Assembly: GCA_017483645.1 (NCBI GenBank)
Contig: JAFUWD010000039.1
Span: forward strand, 1-51,721
From: Muribaculaceae bacterium
GTDB taxonomy: Bacteria; Bacteroidota; Bacteroidia; Bacteroidales; Muribaculaceae
Length of the DNA stretch: 51,721 nt
Reading direction: 5' to 3'
A program made the position numbers and the translations under genes. Of the stretch, positions 1 through 8,644 are shown piece after piece (positions within the stretch are counted from its first letter, which is position 1; each line of letters begins with the position of its first letter). The notes beneath the pieces are model-generated. The model was not told the DNA's origin, ran no database searches, and saw nothing but the letters and a program-made list of their open reading frames with translations.

Positions 1-50
1 TAGGGGAGCAACTTACCCCACTCTTAATCAATCGGTTAGGATAGAATTAA

Positions 51-167
51 TTGTGCCTCTCCGAAGAACTGCGCACGGCACCGCTTCAACCCCATGTTTG
101 CCGCTGTCGCGCCGAAACATGGGGATAAACGCGGCCCGTCAATCAATCGTTCCTCGTAGAGGCACAA
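51..167. repeat. Nested inverted repeats
   Basis: Outer arms TTGTGCCTCT (51-60) and AGAGGCACAA (158-167) are perfect reverse complements. They enclose a second perfect pair, CCCCATGTTT (90-99) and AAACATGGGG (115-124). The DNA could fold as a long hairpin with a smaller one inside. No convincing coding sequence overlaps it. It may be an intergenic repeat, a structured RNA or part of a terminator; the sequence does not decide. Confidence 0.5.
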
Positions 168-295
168 CCGTACCGGCCGACACACTCCTCAGTCGCTTCG
201 CGCCAGCATTGCTGCGCTGCGCTTGTCCTTCGGGCTCCCGTTCGGTTGCGAGCACTTCGTGGTTCCCGAGCTGCGCTCGCCTACCCGTGGCCTTT
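168..295. other. Non-coding GC-rich spacer
   Basis: This stretch is rich in short repeated phrases such as TGCGCTGCGC and many CG steps. The open frame crossing it (53-325) lacks the features of a real protein. I see no gene, promoter or tRNA here. Confidence 0.4.
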
Positions 296-434
296 CCCCT
301 CAACTTAGGGGGAGAGTTCCTGTGATGCCGGTTATTTCACGGAGATTTCGCTGACAAAGGAGATTGATTATGAAAAATATTCTGCTGCCTCTGCGCCCTC
401 TGCGTGAGATGAGCTCTCCCCCTAAGTTATGGGG
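296..434. repeat. Small element with terminal inverted repeats (MITE-like)
   Basis: Two 24-bp ends (296-319 and 411-434) are reverse complements at 21 of 24 positions, with a perfect 15-bp core: AACTTAGGGGGAGAG at 302-316 against 414-428. They bracket about 90 bp without a gene, including the low-complexity phrase CTCTGCGCCCTCTGCGTGAG (391-410). The shape suits a small non-autonomous repeat. I see no clear target-site duplication, and only one copy is in the window, so mobility is inference. Confidence 0.45.
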
Positions 435-505
435 AATAATTGGCGGGGCATGTTCATGAAAATTGTTCACAGAAGGTGGCAACGACTATTTTTGCGGGGC
501 TTTTG

Positions 506-536
506 TTTCAGAAGTCGGGCGAAAATAGTAATTTTG
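506..536 (+). promoter_or_regulatory. serS promoter
   Basis: TTTC (506-509), 19 bp, then TAATTTTG (529-536) matches the Bacteroidota sigma-ABfr pattern. The expected transcript start leaves a leader of about 35-40 nt before serS. Confidence 0.6.
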
Positions 537-577
537 CAGTTTGAACACCAACGAAACGTATTAAACTGAACATAACA

Positions 578-1849
578 ATGCTTACACTTCAACTTATCAA
601 CCAAGACCCCGAGGCCGTGATAGCACGGCTGGCGGTCAAGCATTTCGACGGGCGCGAGCCCATCATGCGCGTGGTGGAACTCGACAAGGAGCGCCGCGCC
701 GCCCAGAAACAACGCGATGACAACGCCGCCCAACTCAACAAGATGGCCGCCAGCATCGGCGCCTTGATGAAACAGGGGCAACGCGACGAGGCCGAGCAGA
801 TAAAAGCAGAGGTGGCCGCCCTGAAAAGCACCAACAAAGAGATTGACGACCGCCTGACGGCAGCCGAGCAAGAAATCACCGACATCCTGCTGTCGGTGCC
901 CAATGTGCCCTATGCCGGAGTGCCCGAGGGACGCACCGCCGAGGACAACGTGGTGGAGCGCACCGGCGGGCCGATGCCCGACCTGCCCGAGGATGCCCTG
1001 CCCCACTGGGACCTGGCACGGAAATACAACCTGATTGATTTTGACCTGGGTGTGAAAATCACCGGTGCCGGATTTCCCGTCTACATCGGCAAGGGAGCAC
1101 GCCTGCAGCGCGCCCTCATCCAGTTCTTCCTCGACGAGGCTGGCAAGAGCGGCTACACCGAGGTGCAGCCCCCCTATGTGGTGAACGAGGCTTCCGGCCT
1201 GGGAACCGGCCAACTGCCCGACAAGGAGGGACAGATGTATCACTGCCAGGTCGACAATTTCTACCTCATTCCCACCGCCGAGGTGCCCGTGACCAACCTC
1301 TACCGCGACGTAATCATCCCCGCCGGCGAGCTTCCCAAGAAGAATTGTGCCTACTCGGCATGTTTCCGCCGCGAGGCGGGCAGCTACGGCAAGGACGTGC
1401 GCGGCCTGAACCGCCTGCATCAGTTCGACAAGGTGGAAATCGTGCGCATCGAGCGCCCCGAGGATTCCTATGCCGCCCTGGAAGAGATGAAGGACCATGT
1501 GCAGGGACTGCTCGAAAAGCTGGAGCTGCCGTGGCACATCCTGCGCCTGTGTGGCGGCGACATGAGCTTCACCAGCGCCATCACCTTCGACTTTGAAGTG
1601 TGGAGCGCCGCCCAAAAACGCTGGCTCGAGGTGAGCTCGGTGTCGAACTTCGAGACCTATCAGGCCAACCGCCTGAAATGCCGCTACCGCGGTGAGGACA
1701 AGAAGACCCATCTGTGCCACACCCTCAACGGCTCGGCACTGGCACTGCCACGCATCGTGGCCGCCCTGCTCGAGAACAACCAGACGCCTCAGGGCATCCG
1801 CATCCCCAAGGCGCTGCAACGCTACACGGGCTTCGACATCATCGACTGA
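578..1849 (+). CDS. serS: Serine--tRNA ligase
   Basis: Charges tRNA-Ser with serine in the cytoplasm. The 423-residue length is normal for the family. Residues 1 to about 100 form the two-helix coiled-coil arm that grips the long variable arm of tRNA-Ser, rich in Glu, Lys and Ala. The class II catalytic core follows, with the motif 2 loop around FRREAGSYGKDVRGL and motif 3 near the C-terminus (NGSALALPR). The ATG at 578 sits 42 nt after a good -7 box. The stop lies 7 bp before the next start, so the two genes are probably co-transcribed. No irregularities seen. Confidence 0.97.
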   Translation: MLTLQLINQDPEAVIARLAVKHFDGREPIMRVVELDKERRAAQKQRDDNAAQLNKMAASIGALMKQGQRDEAEQIKAEVAALKSTNKEIDDRLTAAEQEITDILLSVPNVPYAGVPEGRTAEDNVVERTGGPMPDLPEDALPHWDLARKYNLIDFDLGVKITGAGFPVYIGKGARLQRALIQFFLDEAGKSGYTEVQPPYVVNEASGLGTGQLPDKEGQMYHCQVDNFYLIPTAEVPVTNLYRDVIIPAGELPKKNCAYSACFRREAGSYGKDVRGLNRLHQFDKVEIVRIERPEDSYAALEEMKDHVQGLLEKLELPWHILRLCGGDMSFTSAITFDFEVWSAAQKRWLEVSSVSNFETYQANRLKCRYRGEDKKTHLCHTLNGSALALPRIVAALLENNQTPQGIRIPKALQRYTGFDIID

Positions 1850-1856
1850 GCCGCCC

Positions 1857-2882
1857 ATGGGCAGCAAGCGCATTCTCTGGATTGACTACCTGAAGGCCAT
1901 CAGCATGCTACTGGTGGTGGTGTACCACACACCTGAGCGCTACGACGTGCTCGACGAAGGGGTCGTTTTCAACCTGGGAGTGCCCATCTTCTTTGTGCTG
2001 GCCGGATTTCTTTACAACCCCGCCAAGCATGCCGGCACGGGGCAATACTTGCTGCACCGCGCGCGCCAGTTGCTGATTCCCTACACCACATTTTTTGTCG
2101 TCTTCTACGCCCTGTGGCTGGCAGTGGGCCGCCGCATGGTGGGCCCCGAGGAAGAGGCTATCGCCTGGTGGACGCCGCTTTATGAGTTCGCCACCGGCCA
2201 GCCCACCGTGGTGCTGGGCGCCTTCTGGTACATCGCCTGCTTGTTCTCCATGCAGGTGGTTTACCATGTGTTGCAACGATGGCTTCCCAGCAAGTGGATG
2301 ATAGCCATGAGCGTGGTCTTGGCGCTATCCACCTACGCCCTTTACATCCACCCCTGGAATGTGGGCAAAGCATTCATCTATATGCCGCTCTACGCAGTGG
2401 GGCACACTTGCCGCTACGCATTGGCCGCCATCGGGAACCAGCCCGCCCGCAGGCGGTTCGCCACTGTGCTGCCGCTGATTGTCGGCATCGCCGTGCTGGC
2501 TTGGAGCGCCACCGTGGCCGACCGCCTGCTGTTCCGCTATGCCACGGTGGTGGGTGTGCTGCTGGTGCTGCCCGCCTGGTTCGCCGCCGCACCGTGGGTG
2601 GCCGACCGTTGTGGAGAGCGCAAGATGGTGACCCACATCGCGGTGTACGGCATCACCTATCTGGCCCTCCAGAACTACCTGATAGGTGTCATCAAACTGG
2701 TGCTGTGCCGCCTGTGCGGGCCCGACATCTTCATGGAGCAGTGGTGGCTCAAGGGCGTTGTGGCACTGACAGTGATGTTGCTCATCTATCCCTGCTCGCT
2801 GTTCATAGCACGATGGATGCCCTGGATGCTGGGCAAAAGCCGACATGATTATCCCAAAGAAAATTCAATTTCTTTATCTTAA
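1857..2882 (+). CDS. Acyltransferase-3 family membrane protein
   Basis: A polytopic inner-membrane protein of 341 residues with about ten hydrophobic segments. The N-terminus (RILWIDYLKAISMLLVVVYH) has the start typical of the acyltransferase-3 family, including the conserved YHT-type histidine near residue 22. Members transfer acetyl or other acyl groups to cell-surface sugars; the substrate cannot be read from the sequence. I chose the ATG at 1857, 7 bp after the serS stop, rather than an upstream in-frame start that would overlap serS by about 160 bp. The gene ends just before the lysS promoter. Confidence 0.85.
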   Translation: MGSKRILWIDYLKAISMLLVVVYHTPERYDVLDEGVVFNLGVPIFFVLAGFLYNPAKHAGTGQYLLHRARQLLIPYTTFFVVFYALWLAVGRRMVGPEEEAIAWWTPLYEFATGQPTVVLGAFWYIACLFSMQVVYHVLQRWLPSKWMIAMSVVLALSTYALYIHPWNVGKAFIYMPLYAVGHTCRYALAAIGNQPARRRFATVLPLIVGIAVLAWSATVADRLLFRYATVVGVLLVLPAWFAAAPWVADRCGERKMVTHIAVYGITYLALQNYLIGVIKLVLCRLCGPDIFMEQWWLKGVVALTVMLLIYPCSLFIARWMPWMLGKSRHDYPKENSISLS

Positions 2883-2905
2883 TTCCCGAATTATACCTAA
2901 CTTTG
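2873..2905 (+). promoter_or_regulatory. lysS promoter
   Basis: TAACTTTG at 2898-2905 is a perfect -7 box, with a weak -33 (TTTA at 2873-2876, 21 bp upstream). The upstream part overlaps the last codons of the acyltransferase. The leader to the lysS ATG would be about 15-20 nt. Confidence 0.6.
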
Positions 2906-2927
2906 CACCATAGTAAACAAAAAGGAT

Positions 2928-4676
2928 ATGAACATATTAGAACTGAGTGAACAAGAAATAGGGCGACGCAACAGTCTGGAGCAACTGCGCCAGATGGGCA
3001 TCGACCCCTACCCCGCACAAGAATTTGTGGTGAACGCATATAGCGACGACATCAAGGCGCGCTTTTCCGACGACGAGCCGCAGCGCCAGGTGAGCATCGC
3101 CGGCCGCATGATGAGCCGGCGCATCATGGGCAAGGCGTCGTTCTTCGAGCTGCAAGACTCACGCGGTCGCGTACAGGTGTATGTGAGCCGCGACGACCTG
3201 TGCCCCGGTGAAGATAAAGAGTTGTACAACACCGTGTTCAAGAAACTGCTCGACATGGGCGACTTTGTGGGCATCACAGGTTTTGTGTTCCGCACACAGA
3301 TGGGTGAGATTTCGGTGCACGCCCAGTCGCTCACCCTGCTCAGCAAGAGCCTGAAACCACTTCCCGTGGTGAAGATGAAAGACGGTGTGGCTTACGACTC
3401 GTTCGACGACCCCGAGCTGCGTTATCGCCAGCGCTATGTTGACCTGGTTGTGAACGACGGCGTGAAAGACACCTTTATCAAGCGTGCCACCGTGCTCAAA
3501 ACGCTGCGCCAAGTGCTCGACGACGCCGGTTACACCGAGGTGGAAACACCCACCCTGCAAAGCATTGCCGGCGGCGCCAGTGCCCGCCCGTTCATCACTC
3601 ACTTCAACGCTCTCGATGTGGACATGTATATGCGCATCGCCACCGAGCTTTATCTCAAGCGACTGATTGTGGGCGGCTTCGAGGGGGTGTATGAAATTGG
3701 CAAGAACTTCCGCAACGAAGGCATGGACCGCACACACAACCCCGAGTTCACCTGCATGGAGCTATATGTGCAGTACAAAGACTACAACTGGATGATGAGT
3801 TTCACCGAGCAATTGCTTGAGAAAATCTGCATCGCGGTGAACGGCTGCACCGAGAGCGTCATCGACGGCAAGACCATCAGTTTCAAGGCTCCTTACCGTC
3901 GCCTGCCCATCCTCGACGCCATCAAGGAGAAGACAGGCTATGACCTCAACGGCATGGATGAGGCCCAAATCAGGGAAGTGTGCGGCAAACTGGGCATGGA
4001 GATTAACGACACCATGGGCAAGGGCAAGCTCATTGATGAAATCTTCGGCGAGTTCTGCGAGGGTGATTTCACTCAGCCCACCTTCATCATCGACTATCCC
4101 GTTGAAATGTCGCCACTGACTAAGATGCACCGCAGCAAGCCCGGTCTGACCGAGCGTTTCGAGCTCATGGTCAACGGCAAAGAGCTGGCCAACGCCTACA
4201 GCGAGCTCAACGACCCCATCGACCAGGAAGAACGCTTCAAAGAGCAAATGCGACTGGCCGACAAGGGCGATGACGAAGCCATGATTATCGACCAAGACTT
4301 CCTGCGCGCACTGCAATACGGCATGCCGCCTACCAGCGGCATCGGCATCGGCATCGACCGTCTGGTGATGTTCATGACCGGCAAGACCACCATTCAGGAT
4401 GTGCTGCTCTTCCCGCAGATGCGTCCCGAGAAGGTGCCCCACCGCGACAAGGAAGAAGCATTCACCGCACTGGGCATTCCCGCCGAATGGGTGGCCCCCA
4501 TCCAGAAGGCCGGTGTACTCACCGTGGCGGCATTGGCGTCACTTGAGAAGCCCGGAAAGCTCTTCCAGGATTTGCTCGATATCAACAAGAAGTACAAGCT
4601 GGGCTACAAGGCCCCCACAGCCGACGAAGTGAAGCAATGGGTGGCCACAGCCGCAAGCCGTCAGCCTCAAGGCTGA
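2928..4676 (+). CDS. lysS: Lysine--tRNA ligase, class II
   Basis: Charges tRNA-Lys with lysine. The 582 residues contain an OB-fold anticodon-binding domain (about 50-160, with the strand QVSIAGRMMSRRIMGKASF) and a class II catalytic core (about 180-500). Motif 2 appears as GKNFRNEGMDRTHNPEFT and motif 3 as GIGIGIDRLVM. About 75 extra residues follow the core (from about 507), a C-terminal extension seen in Bacteroidota LysRS that makes the protein longer than the E. coli enzyme. The start is fixed by a promoter 22 bp upstream. The next gene starts 25 bp after the stop. Confidence 0.97.
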   Translation: MNILELSEQEIGRRNSLEQLRQMGIDPYPAQEFVVNAYSDDIKARFSDDEPQRQVSIAGRMMSRRIMGKASFFELQDSRGRVQVYVSRDDLCPGEDKELYNTVFKKLLDMGDFVGITGFVFRTQMGEISVHAQSLTLLSKSLKPLPVVKMKDGVAYDSFDDPELRYRQRYVDLVVNDGVKDTFIKRATVLKTLRQVLDDAGYTEVETPTLQSIAGGASARPFITHFNALDVDMYMRIATELYLKRLIVGGFEGVYEIGKNFRNEGMDRTHNPEFTCMELYVQYKDYNWMMSFTEQLLEKICIAVNGCTESVIDGKTISFKAPYRRLPILDAIKEKTGYDLNGMDEAQIREVCGKLGMEINDTMGKGKLIDEIFGEFCEGDFTQPTFIIDYPVEMSPLTKMHRSKPGLTERFELMVNGKELANAYSELNDPIDQEERFKEQMRLADKGDDEAMIIDQDFLRALQYGMPPTSGIGIGIDRLVMFMTGKTTIQDVLLFPQMRPEKVPHRDKEEAFTALGIPAEWVAPIQKAGVLTVAALASLEKPGKLFQDLLDINKKYKLGYKAPTADEVKQWVATAASRQPQG

Positions 4677-4701
4677 GCACGGCCACCACCACCGCACGGT
4701 C

Positions 4702-5751
4702 ATGCTGCTCCGAAAAAACGAACGCGGCCTGAACGACCACGTGTCGGTGGTCAAAGGCATCGCCATCATGCTCATGCTGCTGGGCCATTCAGGTATGCCC
4801 TGGTGTGGCCACATGCTGTCGATGATCAGGATGCCGGTGTTTGTCATTGCCAGCGGTTATTGCTTCAAGGACTATTATATCACCCACCGCCTCATTTTTG
4901 CACGGCGGCGGGTGAAGTCGTTATACTGGCCATTTGTGAAATGGGGGCTACTTTTCGTGTTGCTGCACAACGTGTTTTGCTACATGGGATTGTATGCCGC
5001 CGAGACACCCGTTTACGGCTGGCGCGACATGGCACAACTGGTCCCCAAAGTGCTGGTCATGCAAACCCCTGAGCCACTGGTGGGTGGTATTTGGTTCATC
5101 ACCGAGTTGTTTTTTGGCGTCATGCTGTTCACCCTGCTGCTGCCGCTCATCAAGCGATGCCCGCTGGCCTGGGTGGTGGGCTTTGCGGCGGTGGCGGTGC
5201 TGATGAACCTGACGGGCTTCCACTTCAGGTTGCGCGATGTGAGCCTGATGAGCGCCAGCTACTACACGCTGGGCTATTGGGTGCGCGGACGCACACTGAG
5301 CCACAGTTGGCGCACGATTGCAGTGCTGGCTGTGACCCTGTATTTGAGTTCGCTGGTGGTGCGCGGCAACTTCCAGCACATGGCACCCGCGTGGATTGTC
5401 CCCAACTACGCCACTGTGATAGTGGGGGCATGGCTGCTGGCAGCGCTGGCATGGCACATTGTGGAGCATTGCCCGCTGCTGACACGCATCATGGCTCATG
5501 TGGGCACACACACGCTCATCATCCTCACCCTGCATTTTCTGGCTATGCGCATGGTGTCGTGGCTCATCATCATGTGCACAGGGATGCCGATGGAATGTCT
5601 GAGCCACCATCCTGTCATCAAAGGGTGCGTTTGGGCATGGCCGCTCTATTTTGTGGCGGGTCTCACACTGCCCCTTGCCTACGACTGGTTGAAGCAAAAA
5701 ACGCTGAAAACCGTCGGCAAATGGTTGAAAAATGAGCGTGAAGTAGCGTAA
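4702..5751 (+). CDS. Acyltransferase-3 family membrane protein
   Basis: A polytopic membrane protein of 349 residues with about ten hydrophobic segments. It opens with the family signature: a charged start, then VKGIAIMLMLLGHSGMP with its conserved histidine, then a segment ending in SGYCFKDYY. It probably O-acylates a surface glycan or similar molecule; the substrate is unknown. It lies 25 bp after lysS and is probably co-transcribed with it. It is a distant homologue of the protein at 1857-2882, and both follow an aminoacyl-tRNA synthetase gene. Confidence 0.82.
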   Translation: MLLRKNERGLNDHVSVVKGIAIMLMLLGHSGMPWCGHMLSMIRMPVFVIASGYCFKDYYITHRLIFARRRVKSLYWPFVKWGLLFVLLHNVFCYMGLYAAETPVYGWRDMAQLVPKVLVMQTPEPLVGGIWFITELFFGVMLFTLLLPLIKRCPLAWVVGFAAVAVLMNLTGFHFRLRDVSLMSASYYTLGYWVRGRTLSHSWRTIAVLAVTLYLSSLVVRGNFQHMAPAWIVPNYATVIVGAWLLAALAWHIVEHCPLLTRIMAHVGTHTLIILTLHFLAMRMVSWLIIMCTGMPMECLSHHPVIKGCVWAWPLYFVAGLTLPLAYDWLKQKTLKTVGKWLKNEREVA

Positions 5752-5766
5752 TTCAAAAAATTTCAG

Positions 5767-5774
5767 TACCTTTG
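5767..5774 (+). promoter_or_regulatory. -7 box almost touching a start codon
   Basis: TACCTTTG at 5767-5774 is a perfect Bacteroidota -7 element. The ATG of the next gene is at 5778, so a transcript from this box would have essentially no leader. No good -33 element is visible, so the assignment is tentative. Confidence 0.4.
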
Positions 5775-5777
5775 GCA

Positions 5778-6239
5778 ATGGACTTTTTTCATTCAGTTGA
5801 GTTTTATGTGTTGGCGCTGTTTGTAGCCTTTGCGTTATTGGGGCTTATTGTAAGCCCCCGACTGAGTGGTGCAGCCATATCGGCGATTGCCCCGATGGAA
5901 CTGGGTGGGCGGTCGGCCGAGCCATCGGGCACGTTACGCTTGGAATGTGGTCCGGCAGGTACTATGACGATACGGCGCTATGGTTTGGCCGTGCGTGACG
6001 GCGAGGGAGCGTATCTCACCGTCACCATCATCGACGACAAAATGAAAATCGTCGAAAAACGAGGTGCGGCCACCGGAGGAACCGGACAGACCACCGAGGT
6101 CGATGCTATGGCACAGCTCACCAAACTACCGACTCGCAAACTGCACGTGCGCTACGACAGCGAAATCACCGGCGAATGGGGTCTGGCTACGGTGCTTGTG
6201 ACCGACGGCAACTCTGTTGAAACCCGGCTGAAGTATTAA
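5778..6239 (+). CDS. Small membrane-anchored protein of unknown function
   Basis: About 153 residues. One hydrophobic segment near residues 8-26 is followed by a soluble, probably beta-rich region of about 120 residues with many Gly, Thr and Val. It has no lipobox and no catalytic motif I recognise. The N-terminal segment looks like an anchor, so the soluble part probably faces the periplasm. I chose the ATG at 5778; a TTG two codons upstream lies inside the -7 box and is unlikely. It precedes the porZ-like pair by 71 bp, but nothing links the functions. Confidence 0.7.
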   Translation: MDFFHSVEFYVLALFVAFALLGLIVSPRLSGAAISAIAPMELGGRSAEPSGTLRLECGPAGTMTIRRYGLAVRDGEGAYLTVTIIDDKMKIVEKRGAATGGTGQTTEVDAMAQLTKLPTRKLHVRYDSEITGEWGLATVLVTDGNSVETRLKY

Positions 6240-6310
6240 AATCGTCCCATGTGTGCAATTTATTGCAAAAAACTGCGTTAATAATAATAAACTACTAGTA
6301 GACTTTGAAA

Positions 6311-8602
6311 ATGACACGCAACTACATCATTTCGTTCTTGCTCACGCTCTTGGTTTCCATGGGCATGATGGTTCAGGCCGAACAATGGGTACTGCACCCC
6401 AATTTCTCGGGAGGAACCGCAACGAAAAACATCATCGACACCGAGCAGCGGGTTTTTTATGTTGTCGGGACCAATCTGTTTTGTTACGACAAAGCCACCG
6501 AGCAGATTCAAGTGCTGAGCACTGTCAATGTGCTACACGATTCCCACATCACCCAGATTTATTACAATACCGAACAAGATTATGTAGTAGTCACCTACAT
6601 AGATTCAAACATTGACATTATCAAGGCTGACCTCACCGTAGAGAACGTGTCGGCCATCAAAGATGTGGTGATGAATCACTCCAAGCTCATTAACGATGTC
6701 ACCTTCGGTGGAGGCTGCATGTATGTGGCCACTGATTTCGGTTTTGTGAAGTTCGATGAAAAAACATTCGACTACAAGATGTTACGCAATTTCAACACCG
6801 CCATCACATCTGTTGCACAAGTAGGCGACCTGCTGTTACTGGGTGCCGGCAACAACATCTATTACGACAAAGCTGAAAAACCGGCCGATGTATTAGATTA
6901 TTATTTGAAATATTCAAAGACCTATGCCAATCCGCACTTCTATCCCATTGATGACAACAAGTTTCTCTTGACTGCCACCGCCGGCCTGTATCGCATGGCC
7001 ATCAGCATCAGCCCAGAGTCAGGACAAGCCACCCTCACCCCGACCACCATCTTCACCGGATCGGCTTTGGTGGCCGGCCCCGTACAGAAACGCCCTGGCG
7101 GTTTTCTGGTGAACTATTTTTCCAAGAGTTTTTATTACACACTCAACGAACAGGGCGCAACACCCACTAAAGTGAGTGGCGGAAAAGAAATGTACAGCGC
7201 TTGGTACGCGGGAGACGGCACGCTGTGGGGCGTGGGAGTCAACGGACTGCATATCAAGGGTGAAACCGATTATGAAAAATACAACTCTTTGAGCTTTTTA
7301 GACGTGTTGCCTTATTGGCTCACCTATAGCCCCTTAGAGAAAAAAATCTATGTCACTAACAGCGGCCCCTGGAAAGGCGCAAGCGCCCACACTTCACACA
7401 TCAACACCTACGATGGCAAACAATGGCAAGACGTCACACCCTCATTCATACCCAATGGCGGTCTTTACCCGATAGCCTTCCACCCCACCGACACCAATAC
7501 TTATTTCATACCGTCGTGGAGAGGAAAGTATTTGTATCGCATCACCAATGGCGCCGAGGTGACTTCGTTCAGAAATTCATGGCCGCTTTCTTCCAGCTCG
7601 TATGGCCCTCGTATGTCGTTCGACGACTACGGCAACCTCTGGATGGTGCAAGAATATCCAATAATCACGAAACCCGTGGCCGTGTTGCCCTTTAGCGCGC
7701 TCGACAAGGAAAATCTCGCCAAGACCGACTGGCTCACCTTTGCCGTGGAAGATGCCGTGGCCGGACAAAGCCCCCAGCGCAACAGTATAGCAGTGTCAAA
7801 AGGCACCAACGTAAAAGTGTATTGCGGCGGCGATTTCAAACGCCCCATCGTCTTCTGGAAAGAAGAAGGTGAATTGAAAAGCGGCGTGACCTTGAAGACT
7901 AAAGCCTACACCTCGTTCACCGATATTGATGGTGGCATGGCAAGTTGGACCTACACCTACCGCATCAAGGCCGACAGCCTGGGACAAGTGTGGGTGGCTT
8001 CTTTGGAGGGACTTCTTGCCTTTGACCCGGCCAAAGCATTCGACGACGACTTCCGGGTGAACAACTGCGCCGCCATGAACGGCAACAAGGTGTACAGCAT
8101 GACGTTCGACCCACAAGGTAACGTGTGGGTGGCCACCGAGAACATGGGTCTGTGCAAGATTAGTGGTGACGGCAAGACGCTGCTTAAGCAGTATAACACC
8201 GAAAAAAGTCCCATCGTAAACAATCTTATCTATGACGTGTGCTATGTGCCCGTGACTAACTCCATCTTCATGACCACTGGACTGGGAGTGATGGAGCTCA
8301 AACTCGACACTGACCCAGAAAGCGAGAAGTTTGACAACGTGTACGCTTCACCGGCTCTGGTACTGCCCGATTTCACAGGCCATGTCACCATCTTCGGTCT
8401 CATCGACGGCGCCACCGTGATCATCAAAGACGTGGACGGCAACGTGGTGAAACAACTCGAAACGACTGCCGGCATGGCCAAATGGGACTGCTGTGACGAC
8501 ACAGGTGAGCGCCTGCCCACAGGCAAATACCTTGTCTACGCCGCCATGGGCCAGCCGGCCGACGATGCCAGCCCGGTCACCTACATCAACATTGTGAAAT
8601 AA
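6311..8602 (+). CDS. PorZ-like type IX secretion cell-surface protein, copy 1
   Basis: A secreted protein of 763 residues. It has a signal peptide (about 1-23, ending VQA), two regions of propeller-like repeats (about 25-330 and 330-670) and a C-terminal domain of about 80 residues like the type IX sorting signal (PDFTGHVTIFGLIDG ... WDCCDDTGERLPTG). This architecture is that of PorZ, which in Porphyromonas gingivalis belongs to the PorU/V/Q/Z surface attachment complex and binds A-LPS. The usual PNPVRPDF motif at the start of the sorting domain has changed to SPALVLPDF here. The start is ATG 6311; an in-frame TTG six bases upstream is less likely. It lies 42 bp before its paralogue. Confidence 0.78.
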   Translation: MTRNYIISFLLTLLVSMGMMVQAEQWVLHPNFSGGTATKNIIDTEQRVFYVVGTNLFCYDKATEQIQVLSTVNVLHDSHITQIYYNTEQDYVVVTYIDSNIDIIKADLTVENVSAIKDVVMNHSKLINDVTFGGGCMYVATDFGFVKFDEKTFDYKMLRNFNTAITSVAQVGDLLLLGAGNNIYYDKAEKPADVLDYYLKYSKTYANPHFYPIDDNKFLLTATAGLYRMAISISPESGQATLTPTTIFTGSALVAGPVQKRPGGFLVNYFSKSFYYTLNEQGATPTKVSGGKEMYSAWYAGDGTLWGVGVNGLHIKGETDYEKYNSLSFLDVLPYWLTYSPLEKKIYVTNSGPWKGASAHTSHINTYDGKQWQDVTPSFIPNGGLYPIAFHPTDTNTYFIPSWRGKYLYRITNGAEVTSFRNSWPLSSSSYGPRMSFDDYGNLWMVQEYPIITKPVAVLPFSALDKENLAKTDWLTFAVEDAVAGQSPQRNSIAVSKGTNVKVYCGGDFKRPIVFWKEEGELKSGVTLKTKAYTSFTDIDGGMASWTYTYRIKADSLGQVWVASLEGLLAFDPAKAFDDDFRVNNCAAMNGNKVYSMTFDPQGNVWVATENMGLCKISGDGKTLLKQYNTEKSPIVNNLIYDVCYVPVTNSIFMTTGLGVMELKLDTDPESEKFDNVYASPALVLPDFTGHVTIFGLIDGATVIIKDVDGNVVKQLETTAGMAKWDCCDDTGERLPTGKYLVYAAMGQPADDASPVTYINIVK

Positions 8603-8644
8603 ATTCATCTTCATCACCATAACGCAAAAAAACAAAAAATCAAT

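Noticed and set aside
53-325. Open frame in the upstream spacer
   Set aside because: It crosses perfect inverted repeats and has no protein-like pattern or start signal.
467-1873. 468-codon open frame antisense to serS
   Set aside because: The translation lacks any protein pattern and mirrors serS, which is intact.
6252-6265. Short dyad TGCAAT-TT-ATTGCA before the first porZ-like gene
   Set aside because: Too short to claim as an operator without other copies, and not followed by T on the sense strand.
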